From NCBI GenBank assembly GCA_000827325.1, contig KN832891.1, positions 372,001 through 436,000 on the forward strand: a stretch of DNA of 64,000 nucleotides. Reading direction: 5' to 3'. This document shows, one piece after another, positions 33,372 through 42,375 of this stretch. The stretch's first letter is position 1, and every line of letters begins with the position of its first letter. Under the pieces are notes generated by a model, which searched no databases, was not told the DNA's origin, and saw only the letters and a program-made list of their open reading frames with translations. The position numbers were made by a program, and so were the translations under genes. This DNA is from Oidiodendron maius Zn. Taxonomy: Eukaryota > Ascomycota > Leotiomycetes > Myxotrichaceae.

Positions 33372-34158
33372 AGAGATTCAATTGCTGGATCATACCACTT
33401 CAACTTATTCGAAGAGAGCTTTAGAATCCCAACACACGTTGCCAAGTTATGGAAGCTTCAACATGGGTCGATTATAAATGTACAATGGCAGATTGCGAGT
33501 AAATTTCATCCGCATGCCTTTGTTCCGTGCTGAGGGAGATAGATGGAAAAGCTTCTCGTGTAGAGAGGTGTGATCCCGCGTCGCTAAGTACTTGTGGCAG
33601 CGGAAGAACGCAATAACTTTATTCCCACTAATCTATATGTCGTCCAACATGATGAGTCCTGGATACCTGTATGGAACCAATAGGGTATTACATGCACTTT
33701 CTTTCCAAACCGACTCACTGCTACAAAAGTATGGCCATCCAAAAGTACCGTAGGAGCACTTGGATCCCGTCAAGTATTTGAATTTGATATCGAAGGAACT
33801 CATCGGCTTTTCGGAGCAATCTTGTGAATGGAATAAAGGTCGACAGAGGGCCCAATTTTTAGTCCCGTTTGGTTCTACTGGTAATATTCAAGAGTTGCGG
33901 TGTGGCATCATCACAGAATTACCAACTTCTGAAATCGACATATGGACTATGGAAAGGGTCGTGGATTTCTCAGAGATGCAAATGCGTTCTAACGATAGAG
34001 TCGGAGGGGAACTCAAGGATCGAGTCTTAGCAACCGTTTTCACGCAGGGTTGCCCAATCCAGGTAACTTTCCACGTAAAGAGAGCTCCATCTATACATTA
34101 TTCTGTTATGGAGTATGTTTGGCATATTTCATTATCAGATATCATTGAAGCGGGGTAG
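33372..34158 (+). pseudogene. protein-like sequence continuing the GIY-YIG gene
   Basis: Directly after the TAA the same frame reads RDSIAGSYHFNLFEESFRIP, then THVAKLWKLQHGSIINVQWQ. From about 33620 another frame reads NFIPTNLYVVQHDESWIPVW, meets TAG, and continues RLTATKVWPSKSTVGALGSRQVFEFDIEG. At 33760-34158 a frame gives KYLNLISKELIGFSEQ and further protein-like text. The stops fit CAA to TAA and CAG to TAG. I take this as the decayed C-terminal part of the upstream gene, but a separate small gene at 33760-34158 cannot be ruled out. Confidence 0.4.
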
Positions 34159-34535
34159 TCGGCGAAACCATTTCAAATCTGTGCAGTAGGGCGCCGTCGA
34201 TTCACACAAATGTTATCACAGCTAATAACATTGGATAGAATGGCCTCATTATACCAAGCTGTACTTCAATATATACCTGACAAAATAAGATGACATTCAA
34301 AGAGACGAAAAGTTTCCTTCAGCAAAAATCTAGGGCAGCGCTATACACTTTTTTAAATAGCTGGTCAGAGGGTAGAACACTACATCAAATTGTATCGAGT
34401 CTCTGGATCCCAAGGTGCGGAATTCATAGGCCGCATGCTGCACGGAAGTCTCGAACAGCCAGTAGCGAATAGGCATACCAGTAAGCTCTGCAACTGGCAA
34501 AGCATCAGTGCCGAACCTAATAAGTGGTGCTATCA

Positions 34536-34970
34536 TTAACATGCGCCCTCCCTGGATACCGAGTTAGTATCTTGGAAGATTGTAAGAGGGGTAGTATTTA
34601 CGTACTGGCCAGGGTACAAATAGCAGGTTTTGACCCCATCATCACTTGTGTACGCCCCTGATATCGATCCTACATCGTGGAATGCACAGGCACCAATTGT
34701 AGTCAAAGCCCCCCTCACGACAGTGTCGTAATTGGTTTGGACATTTCCACCGGCTGTCGCTTTTGTGACAATGCTGCACCCTCCGAGAGTTAATATAACG
34801 TTGCTATCAGCACCAAAGCTTGTGTCGTTGTTGAAGTGATTTCCAATAAGAGTGAGGCAGTCTGACGCAACAGCTCCAGGATAAAGGTGGCAGTCGCTGA
34901 CCACCACGGCCTGGGCTTGTCGAGTTAGATAGCTGATGATAAAAAGGGAAAATGGAAGAACTGTCTTCAT
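34536..34970 (-). CDS. small secreted cysteine-rich protein
   Basis: The N-terminus MKTVLPFSLFIISYLTRQAQA is a clear signal peptide. The mature part has six cysteines: SDCHLYPG, SDCLTLIGNHFNND, LGGCSIV, IGACAFHDVG, KTCYLYPG and the final EGAC. The CHLYPG and CYLYPG segments echo each other. A 54-base intron (34605-34552, GTACGT donor, TACTAAC branch, CAG acceptor) is a multiple of three, so the unspliced form also reads through. Spliced length is 126 residues, unspliced 144. Apoplastic effectors or antifungal-type small proteins have this look, but I recognise no named family and infer no activity. Confidence 0.7.
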   Translation of the reverse strand: MKTVLPFSLFIISYLTRQAQAVVVSDCHLYPGAVASDCLTLIGNHFNNDTSFGADSNVILTLGGCSIVTKATAGGNVQTNYDTVVRGALTTIGACAFHDVGSISGAYTSDDGVKTCYLYPGQYVNTTPLTIFQDTNSVSREGAC

Positions 34971-35569
34971 TTTGTATGGAAATTGGGTCGGTCCAGGTTT
35001 AACAAAACTTGTTGATACAACGATTACTGGACAAGGTAGGTACTGTACTGATATACCCTCCGTTTGGTGCTATGCCTGATTACTGCTAGTAGACTTGAGA
35101 AAGTTTGTAATTTAAAGTGGAGCACTACAGAGAGTCAACCTGTATATTGATTTCGAATACGCTAGTGATCAATATATTGATGCAGATCACCCTTAAGTTT
35201 TAAGTTCGCACAAAGATAACGATAAGCGTCTTAATTTCGGTATGATCCGTGTATAAGACTAGCACGGGAGCGGATCTCAGCCCTATACACGTATTATTCT
35301 GTCTCATTGAAATACGAGAACAATCTCGTCGTATGTGCGTTGAACACGAGGTCGCTAGTGGGTATCCAAATTAAGAGGTATGACGAATTTTCAATGGCTA
35401 TGGGTCGCTAGTAATCTCCTTCTATCCTTTTTTCTAATATATTTTAATCGAACCTTTCGTTAAAAGAAAGGTTTGAGACTAAACTAATAGTTTTAGAAAC
35501 CGCGTATAACGTGTGCGTTGTCTAGAGAATCCGTTTAAAAAGATAGCAGTTTGAAATACTTTCCCTAAG
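34971..35569. other. intergenic, one short hairpin
   Basis: A hairpin AACCTTTC-(7 bases)-GAAAGGTT lies at 35451-35473. No gene seen. Confidence 0.5.
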
Positions 35570-35586
35570 TGTTACGGCCAGATGCC

Positions 35587-36299
35587 CGGATGGCGCAGTG
35601 GTCGTGCGCCTGGGTCCCAAAAGTCATCATCGAACCTAATAGGTCTCGCCCACCCTATTTAAACCTGTGATGTGAGGGATGTTGGTTCGAATCCAGCTCT
35701 AGGCACCTCTTCTGTTGCCTTCCAGAAGATGACTAGCTGGTTCACCTAGGACTGCTCCCCCTAGGCCTAGCTTGAACCCGGATTCTGCTCCCGGTTATCA
35801 CAGCAGCGGTTTTTGCCTAACCGAGAACCTTGGCCCCGGCTTCTGCTCCCGGATACCACAGCAGCGGTCGCCTAACCGAGAACCTGGGCAAAACCCTACC
35901 TTTCTAGAGGGGTGAGCCTCTAGAAACGACGAAGACCAAATCATTGATACGCGACCAAAGAGCTTGAGACTAGGGTGATAGGGCCCTACAACCGCGACCA
36001 ATCAAGTAGCGAAGCGACCAGCCCCCAGAGGCCGTCTAGGAACAGAACTGAGTGAGAGACAGGGCTGGACACCAGAGGCAGGGACAGTGGTCTGATCCCA
36101 GGGAGAAGGAGGAAGTTTGGTTCAGAGTTGCCACTGGACGAGTTTACCTAGGCCTCCCGATTATTTGCCTGTATTACAAGGGGGTATGCATATCAGTGAG
36201 GATTCTTCCGAGAGGTTGCGTTAGCCTTTGTATATAGGATATTATTGTATAGAAGTACCGCGGCTTAGCCATTGCGGAGGATAATAATAATAATAATAA
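35587..36299 (+). mobile_element. tRNA-headed SINE, about 713 bp, inserted in the solo LTR
   Basis: A 14-base target duplication TACGGCCAGATGCC flanks it (35573-35586 and 36300-36313). The head has a Pol III A box (TGGCGCAGTGGT, 35591-35602) and B box (GGTTCGAATCC, 35684-35694) about 90 bases apart, wider than in a plain tRNA. Acceptor-like ends TGCCCGG and CTAGGCA nearly pair. The body is GC-richer than the flanks. The tail is an (ATA)n run at 36281-36299, as expected of a LINE-mobilised SINE. There is no protein-coding content. The element looks complete; activity is unknown. Confidence 0.8.
35777..35886 (+). repeat. tandem duplication of about 55 bases inside the SINE body
   Basis: CCCGGATTCTGCTCCCGG...CAGCAGCGG...GCCTAACCGAGAACCT is followed directly by a near-identical second copy starting CCCCGGCTTCTGCTCCCGG. 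The copies differ by a few bases and a TTTT insertion. Confidence 0.75.
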
Positions 36300-36474
36300 T
36301 ACGGCCAGATGCCAGACGGTCAGGTCACGTGAAAAAGGGTGAAGCAGTCGGGGGTATTTAAGGGGTTCGTTTCATGTAGCACTCACTTCTTCCTTTTCTC
36401 TTCAGCTTAGAATCTAAGTCTTTGCCTATTCCACAAGGTTCAAGTCTCCCCGTGACTGAGGCCGTGACACTAAG

Positions 36475-36988
36475 AACTGTTTATTAATTTGAAGCCTAAT
36501 TGCCGTCTAGCCAGTCAGAGTCGATGTTTTCTATGACAGGATGCCTTTGGAGTCGAAAAGCACTGAGGCAAGAGGGCAAGATCGTGACCACATTGCCTTC
36601 TCGTCTTTTCACGCAGAGGACATGCGGCCACTTGCTCGGAGTTTCTACGAGCTTCTACCTTATTTGTTACTTATGTCACATGATCAAAACCGCCAAAAAT
36701 TATCTCCAAACACCTTAATCGGAATGCAATGAGAACAAGATACAATGCAATTGATATGCGTTTGCCAAATAGGGGAATAGCCAGTTATTTATTGGTTTCG
36801 CTAACGCAACGCCAATCACCGCCACAATATGCGCCTCTGTATATGATTCAGTTGCTACTGTCCTGGAAGGTCCCCTACGAAGAAGAAAATCCTAGGTATA
36901 CAGCCGAGGTAGAATCTTGGTGAGCGGCGATGGTTTTATATGAGGATTTTTCCTACTGTGGCGTAAAGTTATCGAATCGTGTAAGATC
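36475..36988. other. intergenic, no gene seen
   Basis: 3' flank of the RING gene. Short overlapping frames only. Confidence 0.4.
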
Positions 36989-38866
36989 TTACTGTACTTC
37001 AGCGACGTCCAACCTGTATCCCATGCAACACAAAGCCCAGCAGCCGCTCATCCCCGGCACCTTCATGGGCCCCGCAAGCGGCACCGTCTCCATCACCGGC
37101 TCACCACACAGCGGACAGAGGAAAATAGCACCCCGTGACACATCCGGCGTCAACGCCAGGTTCATCATCTCAACCACCAGCTCGCTTCGACAGTCGGCGC
37201 AAACAGCGTGGTTGCACGGGCGCAGGATCTGGTCGCAGAGCCCCTGGCCACGGAACTCCCGCGCGCGCACCTCGCACGCTTTGCAGGCTGTGGCGGGTGC
37301 TGCGGGATCGACGTGGCTGCGAGAGACAATGCTCTTTTCTGCTTGGAGGAGGCTGTCCCTCTCTGAAACCGACTTGACTGCGAGGATGGGGTTTGCTTGT
37401 GCCGGATCGACAGCATCGCCGCCGCTATTGGTAGAGCCATCAGGTTCGCCGTCGCCTTCCTCTCCATCTTCGTATTCTTTCATGAATTGGAACCCATACC
37501 CGGCGTAAACCTGCGCCGTCACGGGTGTCTGCGGGACAGGAAGCCCAGTAACCATATTAAACGCAACCGAATTCAGTATCTGAATATTGAGAAACCGCGC
37601 CCCATCTACATCCCATCGTGAGTACGCCGGTTTGATCGGATCAGGGAAGGTCTCCTGCCGCAGCTCCCCGCCACCCGCAATCCCCATCTCCCAAGTCGGC
37701 GTCCGCTTTGTGTGCTCTCGATCCACTATCGCCTCTGGCCCCGACGGCGGATCATAGAAGCAGTACAGCTTGACCGGGTCTGGCCCCCTTATACCATAAT
37801 CAAAAAGCGTTCGGTGTCTGGTATTCCAGATGCGTTCGTGATTGATTCTGTCCTTGCCAAAGCCGAGGTACACGTGATGCGGCTGGTGGTTGGCCAACTT
37901 AAAAAAGGGATCTGTTCGGACGAGGTGGTGCAGCTCCCAGCCCATAAGGAAGGGGGAGCATTTGTAGGTGCGGCAGTCTTCGGGATTATCCTTGAGATGT
38001 CTGCGGTAAAATGGAGGGTCCTTTGCAGTCCCCTTGAGTCGGTCGCGCCATTGTGCGCGGAGCATATGCCCTATCATCGGTGAGTGTTCCACGGTCGCTA
38101 CCAGAGGCTCCGTCACGGCGTGGAGTTCCAGCGCTGCACCGTTTCTAACTATTTTCCTACTGAACAGGTCGTGCACCATCGCTGCCCTCTGCTTGCTAGG
38201 GTCCGGGTAGTAACAGTCGTCGTGGACCACGAGCCGGCTCGTGTACGGCAGGAAATGCTCCTGGATTGCCTTTAGGGGGCTCGACTGCAGGTCGAAGTCG
38301 TCGTCCACCTTCAACCCATACGTTTTCGGCGTATCTGCGCCAGCTTGTTTTAGGGTATCGCGCTCCTCCCACGAGTGGTGGGTTTCCTTCTTCTTCCCCG
38401 GCGAACGCCACTTGAACGGCGGGTCCGTGGAACGTATATACGGCAACCCCTTCTCCTGCCAGATCTCCAGCTGGATGCCACCTACCGCTCCCGTGTCTGT
38501 TAGCTGCTCTTCGACGGTGTACCCAAACCCGGGCTGCATCGCCACGAACTGGCGGACTGTACCGCTCCCGCTGGCCACGCCGTACAGCGTCCTCTGGCCG
38601 GGCACAACGATATAATCCTGCTCCAGCGCCCCCTGTGTTTTCGACCCCCGTGACGTAGCCGGCCTCCCCGTAAGCACATTAACATTGCCCACAAACACCC
38701 TAATTGCCAACGCCTCGGGAATCTTCCCAGCGAGTCTCTTCCAAGTGTAGTCCCCCTTGACGCCAGGGCCGTGAACCGAGCCGTGGTCTGATTCGCACTC
38801 GAACGTCATGAACATGGCCTCGCGCTGGTACATGGGCATTAGCAGCCCTCCCTTTCGTATCATCGA
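36989..38866 (-). CDS. RING-finger protein, C-terminal part of a larger frame
   Basis: A 625-codon open stretch from just after an in-frame TAG to the stop at 36989; the first ATG is at 38863. Early parts (LLMPMYQREAMFMTFE, EALAIRVFVGNVNVLTG, QDYIVVPGQRTLYG, VRQFVAMQPGFGYTVEEQL) match a conserved module I recall from large fungal proteins of unknown function. The C-terminus has a RING-type zinc finger: CKAC, LRPCNHAVCADC and FLCPLCG, spaced as C3HC4. RING domains usually act as E3 ubiquitin ligases. An acidic, glycine-rich linker precedes it. The same frame continues upstream through the TAG into a SesB-like hydrolase, so this may be the C-terminal half of one gene of about 1150 codons. It could also be an independent gene that starts at 38863. 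Confidence 0.65.
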   Translation of the reverse strand, partial: SMIRKGGLLMPMYQREAMFMTFECESDHGSVHGPGVKGDYTWKRLAGKIPEALAIRVFVGNVNVLTGRPATSRGSKTQGALEQDYIVVPGQRTLYGVASGSGTVRQFVAMQPGFGYTVEEQLTDTGAVGGIQLEIWQEKGLPYIRSTDPPFKWRSPGKKKETHHSWEERDTLKQAGADTPKTYGLKVDDDFDLQSSPLKAIQEHFLPYTSRLVVHDDCYYPDPSKQRAAMVHDLFSRKIVRNGAALELHAVTEPLVATVEHSPMIGHMLRAQWRDRLKGTAKDPPFYRRHLKDNPEDCRTYKCSPFLMGWELHHLVRTDPFFKLANHQPHHVYLGFGKDRINHERIWNTRHRTLFDYGIRGPDPVKLYCFYDPPSGPEAIVDREHTKRTPTWEMGIAGGGELRQETFPDPIKPAYSRWDVDGARFLNIQILNSVAFNMVTGLPVPQTPVTAQVYAGYGFQFMKEYEDGEEGDGEPDGSTNSGGDAVDPAQANPILAVKSVSERDSLLQAEKSIVSRSHVDPAAPATACKACEVRAREFRGQGLCDQILRPCNHAVCADCRSELVVEMMNLALTPDVSRGAIFLCPLCGEPVMETVPLAGPMKVPGMSGCWALCCMGYRLDVAEVQ

Positions 38867-40678
38867 CTACAACAGAGTGCTGGCGAATTGCGTGGTGTTG
38901 AAAAGCGGGAATTTGCCTACCGCCGCGGGCGCCATTTGGACTCCATCTATGTCCGGAACGCGCAGCGTGCGCATGAACGATATGGCGAGGCGAACGGATC
39001 CGCACCGCACTTGGATTTTGGTCGCCGATAGGGACGGGGGCAGGGAGTCGCCGGACGGGGGGAGGTAGATGTGGATAGGGCGGCGCATGGCGACCTGCTG
39101 GGCGAAGTGGTTGAACGCTTCGTTTTCATTGATGAGAAGAGGCCCAGTCGACCAGTCGTAGCGTGATGGGGAGGAGGTCACGGTTACGGGCACGGGAGTG
39201 TCGATGTGCAGGGACGGCCCGATGCCGATGTCGTTTTGTTGGTTGTGGAAGCCATAGAGACGGGTGAAACCTGATCACGTTAGTCACCAATGTACAGGAC
39301 AGTAGAGTTTAGGATGACACCTTTCTTTTTTAAACTGATAATAAGCTCATCGATGCGCGAGCAGGACCCTACACTTGCTCTGACTCGATAGGTCTTTGCC
39401 GAACACTCCTTCTTCAGGCCCGAAATAAGCAGCTCGACAGGAATGTCATCTTGGAATACAGGAATCGCAACTTCATCGTCGATTGTGCTAATCGCAGCGA
39501 TCACGTCCCGCATAATCGTCTTACTCTTTACACCCTTGGACAAAATGGGTCCTGCCGGCGCCTGGAACTGCGAAAGCCAACCATCGAATCCAGGGCTGGT
39601 GCCAATGTGAAAAGGCAACGGCGCCGCCGGCTCGGTCTTTGGTTTCGCGAGGCCCTCTTTTTCTTTTTTTGCTCTGGCGACAAATGCTAGAAGTTCCTCC
39701 AATACGTCCTTAAAGCCTTCGGCCGAGAACTTGCAGATCTCCGAATGGTCGGCATCGCAGGCTACCTGTTTCTCCCTCGAGGAAGCGAGACCTAGAACGG
39801 CGGAGTAGCGGTCAACTACTAGCTGTGACAGACCATTATGTGAGCGATAATGTCTATCCCTAAGCTTAGATAGAGGCTATACCAAGCTAACCCAGCTGAG
39901 CATCGACTTTTTGACCCTCTTCGGCCTTGTCTCGAAAAAACTGATGTACAGAAACTTCTCGAGCAGGGGTCTGAAGTGCTGCGTGAGACTATCCGCGCTT
40001 CTTGAAAGTGGTTTCAGTGTCATGAGGATGTCATTCTTGGCTGACGAGGTCCCTGATATCCGCAATACCGCGTTGGACACTACCTCCGCCAGATGCACCC
40101 CGTTGCCACCTCGGTGGGGGGTTGCGAAGAAGATGATGCCGATTGTCGATTCCTGAATGAGGTGGCCGTCGCCGGAGTCCAGGGAGGCGACTATCAATGC
40201 CTAAGGTATTGTTAGTGGCATGCCATTGAAACGGACGACAATGCTAGCCTGCTTGACGACCAAACCCCCAAGGCTATGCGCCACAAAGAGTAGGTGTCTT
40301 GTCTTTGATTTAGTAGCTGATCGGTTCCCAGACAACAGGGAAAGGAGAGCAGATGCATGATCGAATATTGTGGTACTGGTACTGCCAAAGGCGATGTTGG
40401 AGTTGTAGCCAAACAGCATGATGCGCGAAGCAGGCATCACCTTTGGCAGTAGATCCCTCGGCCACAATGTGCCGTCTTCATGTGTCCAAGTTCGATAGGC
40501 ATGTTTCGGTACATTTGCCGGGTTCATTCCATGCACGAAGACGATGCTGTGACGGTTAGCTTGGCTTTGAGGGGCTATGAGAGGAGGGCGGGACTATTAG
40601 GTTAAGGAGGAGAACTGACTCTAGTTCCACGGCATCGGCGGCTTCGGGCTCGTATAGCAATTCGAGAAATGGACCCAT
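38867..40678 (-). CDS. SesB-like alpha/beta hydrolase with a long C-terminal extension
   Basis: Five exons, 40678-40620, 40564-40249, 40200-39892, 39822-39321 and 39270-38867, give 529 residues up to a TAG. The first 270 residues are a SesB/DUF676-type lipase-like domain: HSIVFVHGMN, MLFGYNSN, VAHSLGGLVVKQ (nucleophile Ser), GIIFFATPHRGGNG, LVVDRYSAVLGL and DADHSEICKF (catalytic His). In fungi this domain often sits at the N-terminus of NOD-like receptors as the effector. Here no NTPase follows. The frame runs into an unrecognised region and then, past the TAG at 38869-38867, into the RING part. The second intron starts with GC instead of GT. If the TAG is real, it truncates the gene; read-through or a sequence error would make one hydrolase-RING protein. 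Confidence 0.65.
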
Positions 40679-41099
40679 TGTTGAAGAAAATGCGCTCTTG
40701 CTATAAGGACACGGCAGTGGCCGTGAATCTATTCAAAAATTTGTTCAACATTTGTTCGAAAACTGATATCGAGTTCAGCTCGCCGTTTCTCGGCCGCAGC
40801 TAGGTCATTGGTTGGATATCACGTGACCACGATGAACTCCGCAATTTGTCGTTAAGCCACTGCCACGATTGCACTGCCCTGAATGAGTGGGTATTTACCT
40901 TAGCTTGGTCCTCAATCGCCTCAAATATCTGAACCACATAGTTATTAGGTGCCTCCTCAAGGCACCTCGTGATACACTAGATACCATGAATCTTTAGGTG
41001 CATATTAGTAGCATTTAGCATCTTGGTAACCTACGAAGTCTTTTACAACGCCGAAACGGACTCTCGGTTTGTACTATCAGTTGATCGATTCTTCGTACA
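40679..41099. other. upstream region of the SesB-like gene
   Basis: Contains a TCACGTGA palindrome at about 40820. No gene seen. Confidence 0.4.
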
Positions 41100-42000
41100 A
41101 TGCAGAACCTAATTCTTCTCAGCATAGCAGCAGTTGGAGTTGTTGCTGCCAGATATGATTTTCATTGCGCGGCAAGCGTACGTCAAAGCCATGCGACTGA
41201 ACGGTTGCAAGCCAGTGCGTGAATGGCTGCACACAGATCCATTTGGAATTGATCGGGCGAGAAGGTTGGTGAGAGTTATAAGAGATGGAGATACGCAAAA
41301 AGCTGCTGGTGAGGATTTTGCGGCGTGCGAGAAGACATTCAAATCCTCCACGATGGGGACGGCCACAATCTACACGATTGAGTGGGTAAATATTAATGCG
41401 GTTCGGTCACTTGAATTTGAGAAATTGGGTGTTGAACCTCTGCTCCAGGGTGTCGCTGTCATGATAGGGAATGGAATAGCCCTATCGGATGGTGCAACTT
41501 GGAGTCAAACTTTAAGCCCAATTTTTCAAAAATCTCAATTTGAGGAGCTGGTGAAAAAGACCTTCGAGAATGCTAAAGCGCATTTCGAATGACGGTTCAA
41601 CAATTAATTTACAGCCTCTCTTTCAGAGAATGGTAGGTACACAATGTCCGCGAGTGAATAATTAGTACAGAAGATGTTCAACATTACTTCCCAGTTATCA
41701 AGACATCACTGGAATACATTTTCGGGGAAAATAGATTCTCTGAACTTGATGACTCCTCGCCAGAAGGCGAAAAGTTCGTTGCCGAGTAAGATAATGCAAT
41801 TTATTGTCTTTTAAAAGCGAGAAGAATTGGCATTAACAAAGCATCAAACGGCTCAGATTTGAAGAGGTTTGTAGAAAATCTTCAGTTTCATGTTGGCAAA
41901 CAAATTGCAGCTGCCTTGAAGAGGATGGAGGCAGCTCAAAATGCATGGATATCAAGACCCCGGTTCGAAGGAGTCATATGTGTTTCGAAGGCTTCGTGTG
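41100..42000 (+). pseudogene. cytochrome P450 relic, N-terminal third
   Basis: A membrane-anchor-like start (MQNLILLSIAAVGVVAAR, 41100) is followed in another frame at 41134-41592 by P450 N-terminal sequence: GCKPVREWLHTDPFGIDRA, KTFKSSTMGTATIYTIE, LEFEKLGVEPLLQG and IALSDGATWSQTLSPIFQKS. From about 41660 a further piece follows (HYFPVIKTSLEYIFGENRFS) and then stops. The I-helix, ExxR and heme-Cys parts are absent. The pattern resembles fungal CYP52/CYP5xx-type P450s that hydroxylate alkanes or fatty acids. With frame changes and truncation it cannot make an enzyme. Confidence 0.75.
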
Positions 42001-42375
42001 ATCCGTAGGCTGGCACAAATGTGCAAAAACACTCCACTAGTTCGGCAACTTCGAGTCAGTGCCTAAACTGGTAATATAACCGAACCACAATGGCACACTG
42101 TAACCCTGCGCTAGTCCCGCATGAAGGGCAATTCACGTGACATGTTTTATAACGGCCGGGTGTTAACACATTTGTGTCTTTATATGTGATTCGCAGGAGA
42201 CACGAAGAAACGAATGCCTTGTTTAGTCAGCTTATGTAGCCGAAACCTGTCTGCCTCAACATTTCTTCTCCGTGTATACTTCTCGAATTTCGCTCCATAC
42301 TTTATAGCCTTCCCATCAATGTTAGGATCAGATTGAGTCGCTTTTAATTGCTGCTACCTTTGTTAGCCTGCCATA

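Larger units (their letters stand above)
35570..36469 (+). mobile_element. solo LTR (about 173 bp) split by a nested SINE
   Basis: The ends are TGTTACGGCC and GGCCGTGACA, inverted to each other, and a 5-base target duplication CTAAG flanks the whole (35565-35569 and 36470-36474). After removing the SINE and one copy of its duplication, about 173 bases of LTR remain, with a TATTTAAGGGG promoter-like core and a CT-rich tail. No interior is present: a fossil solo LTR, probably Ty3-like. It is older than the SINE that it contains. Confidence 0.85.

Noticed and set aside
35587-35700. A stand-alone functional tRNA gene
   Set aside because: The A-to-B box distance is too long, the anticodon arm does not fold well, and the unit lies at the head of a SINE with duplications.
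35798-36237. Short frames inside the SINE
   Set aside because: The segment is explained as a non-coding tRNA-headed SINE with target duplications.
36930-37508. A 192-residue plus-strand frame opposite the RING gene
   Set aside because: GC-rich antisense shadow; the minus-strand frame has RING cysteines and is far longer.
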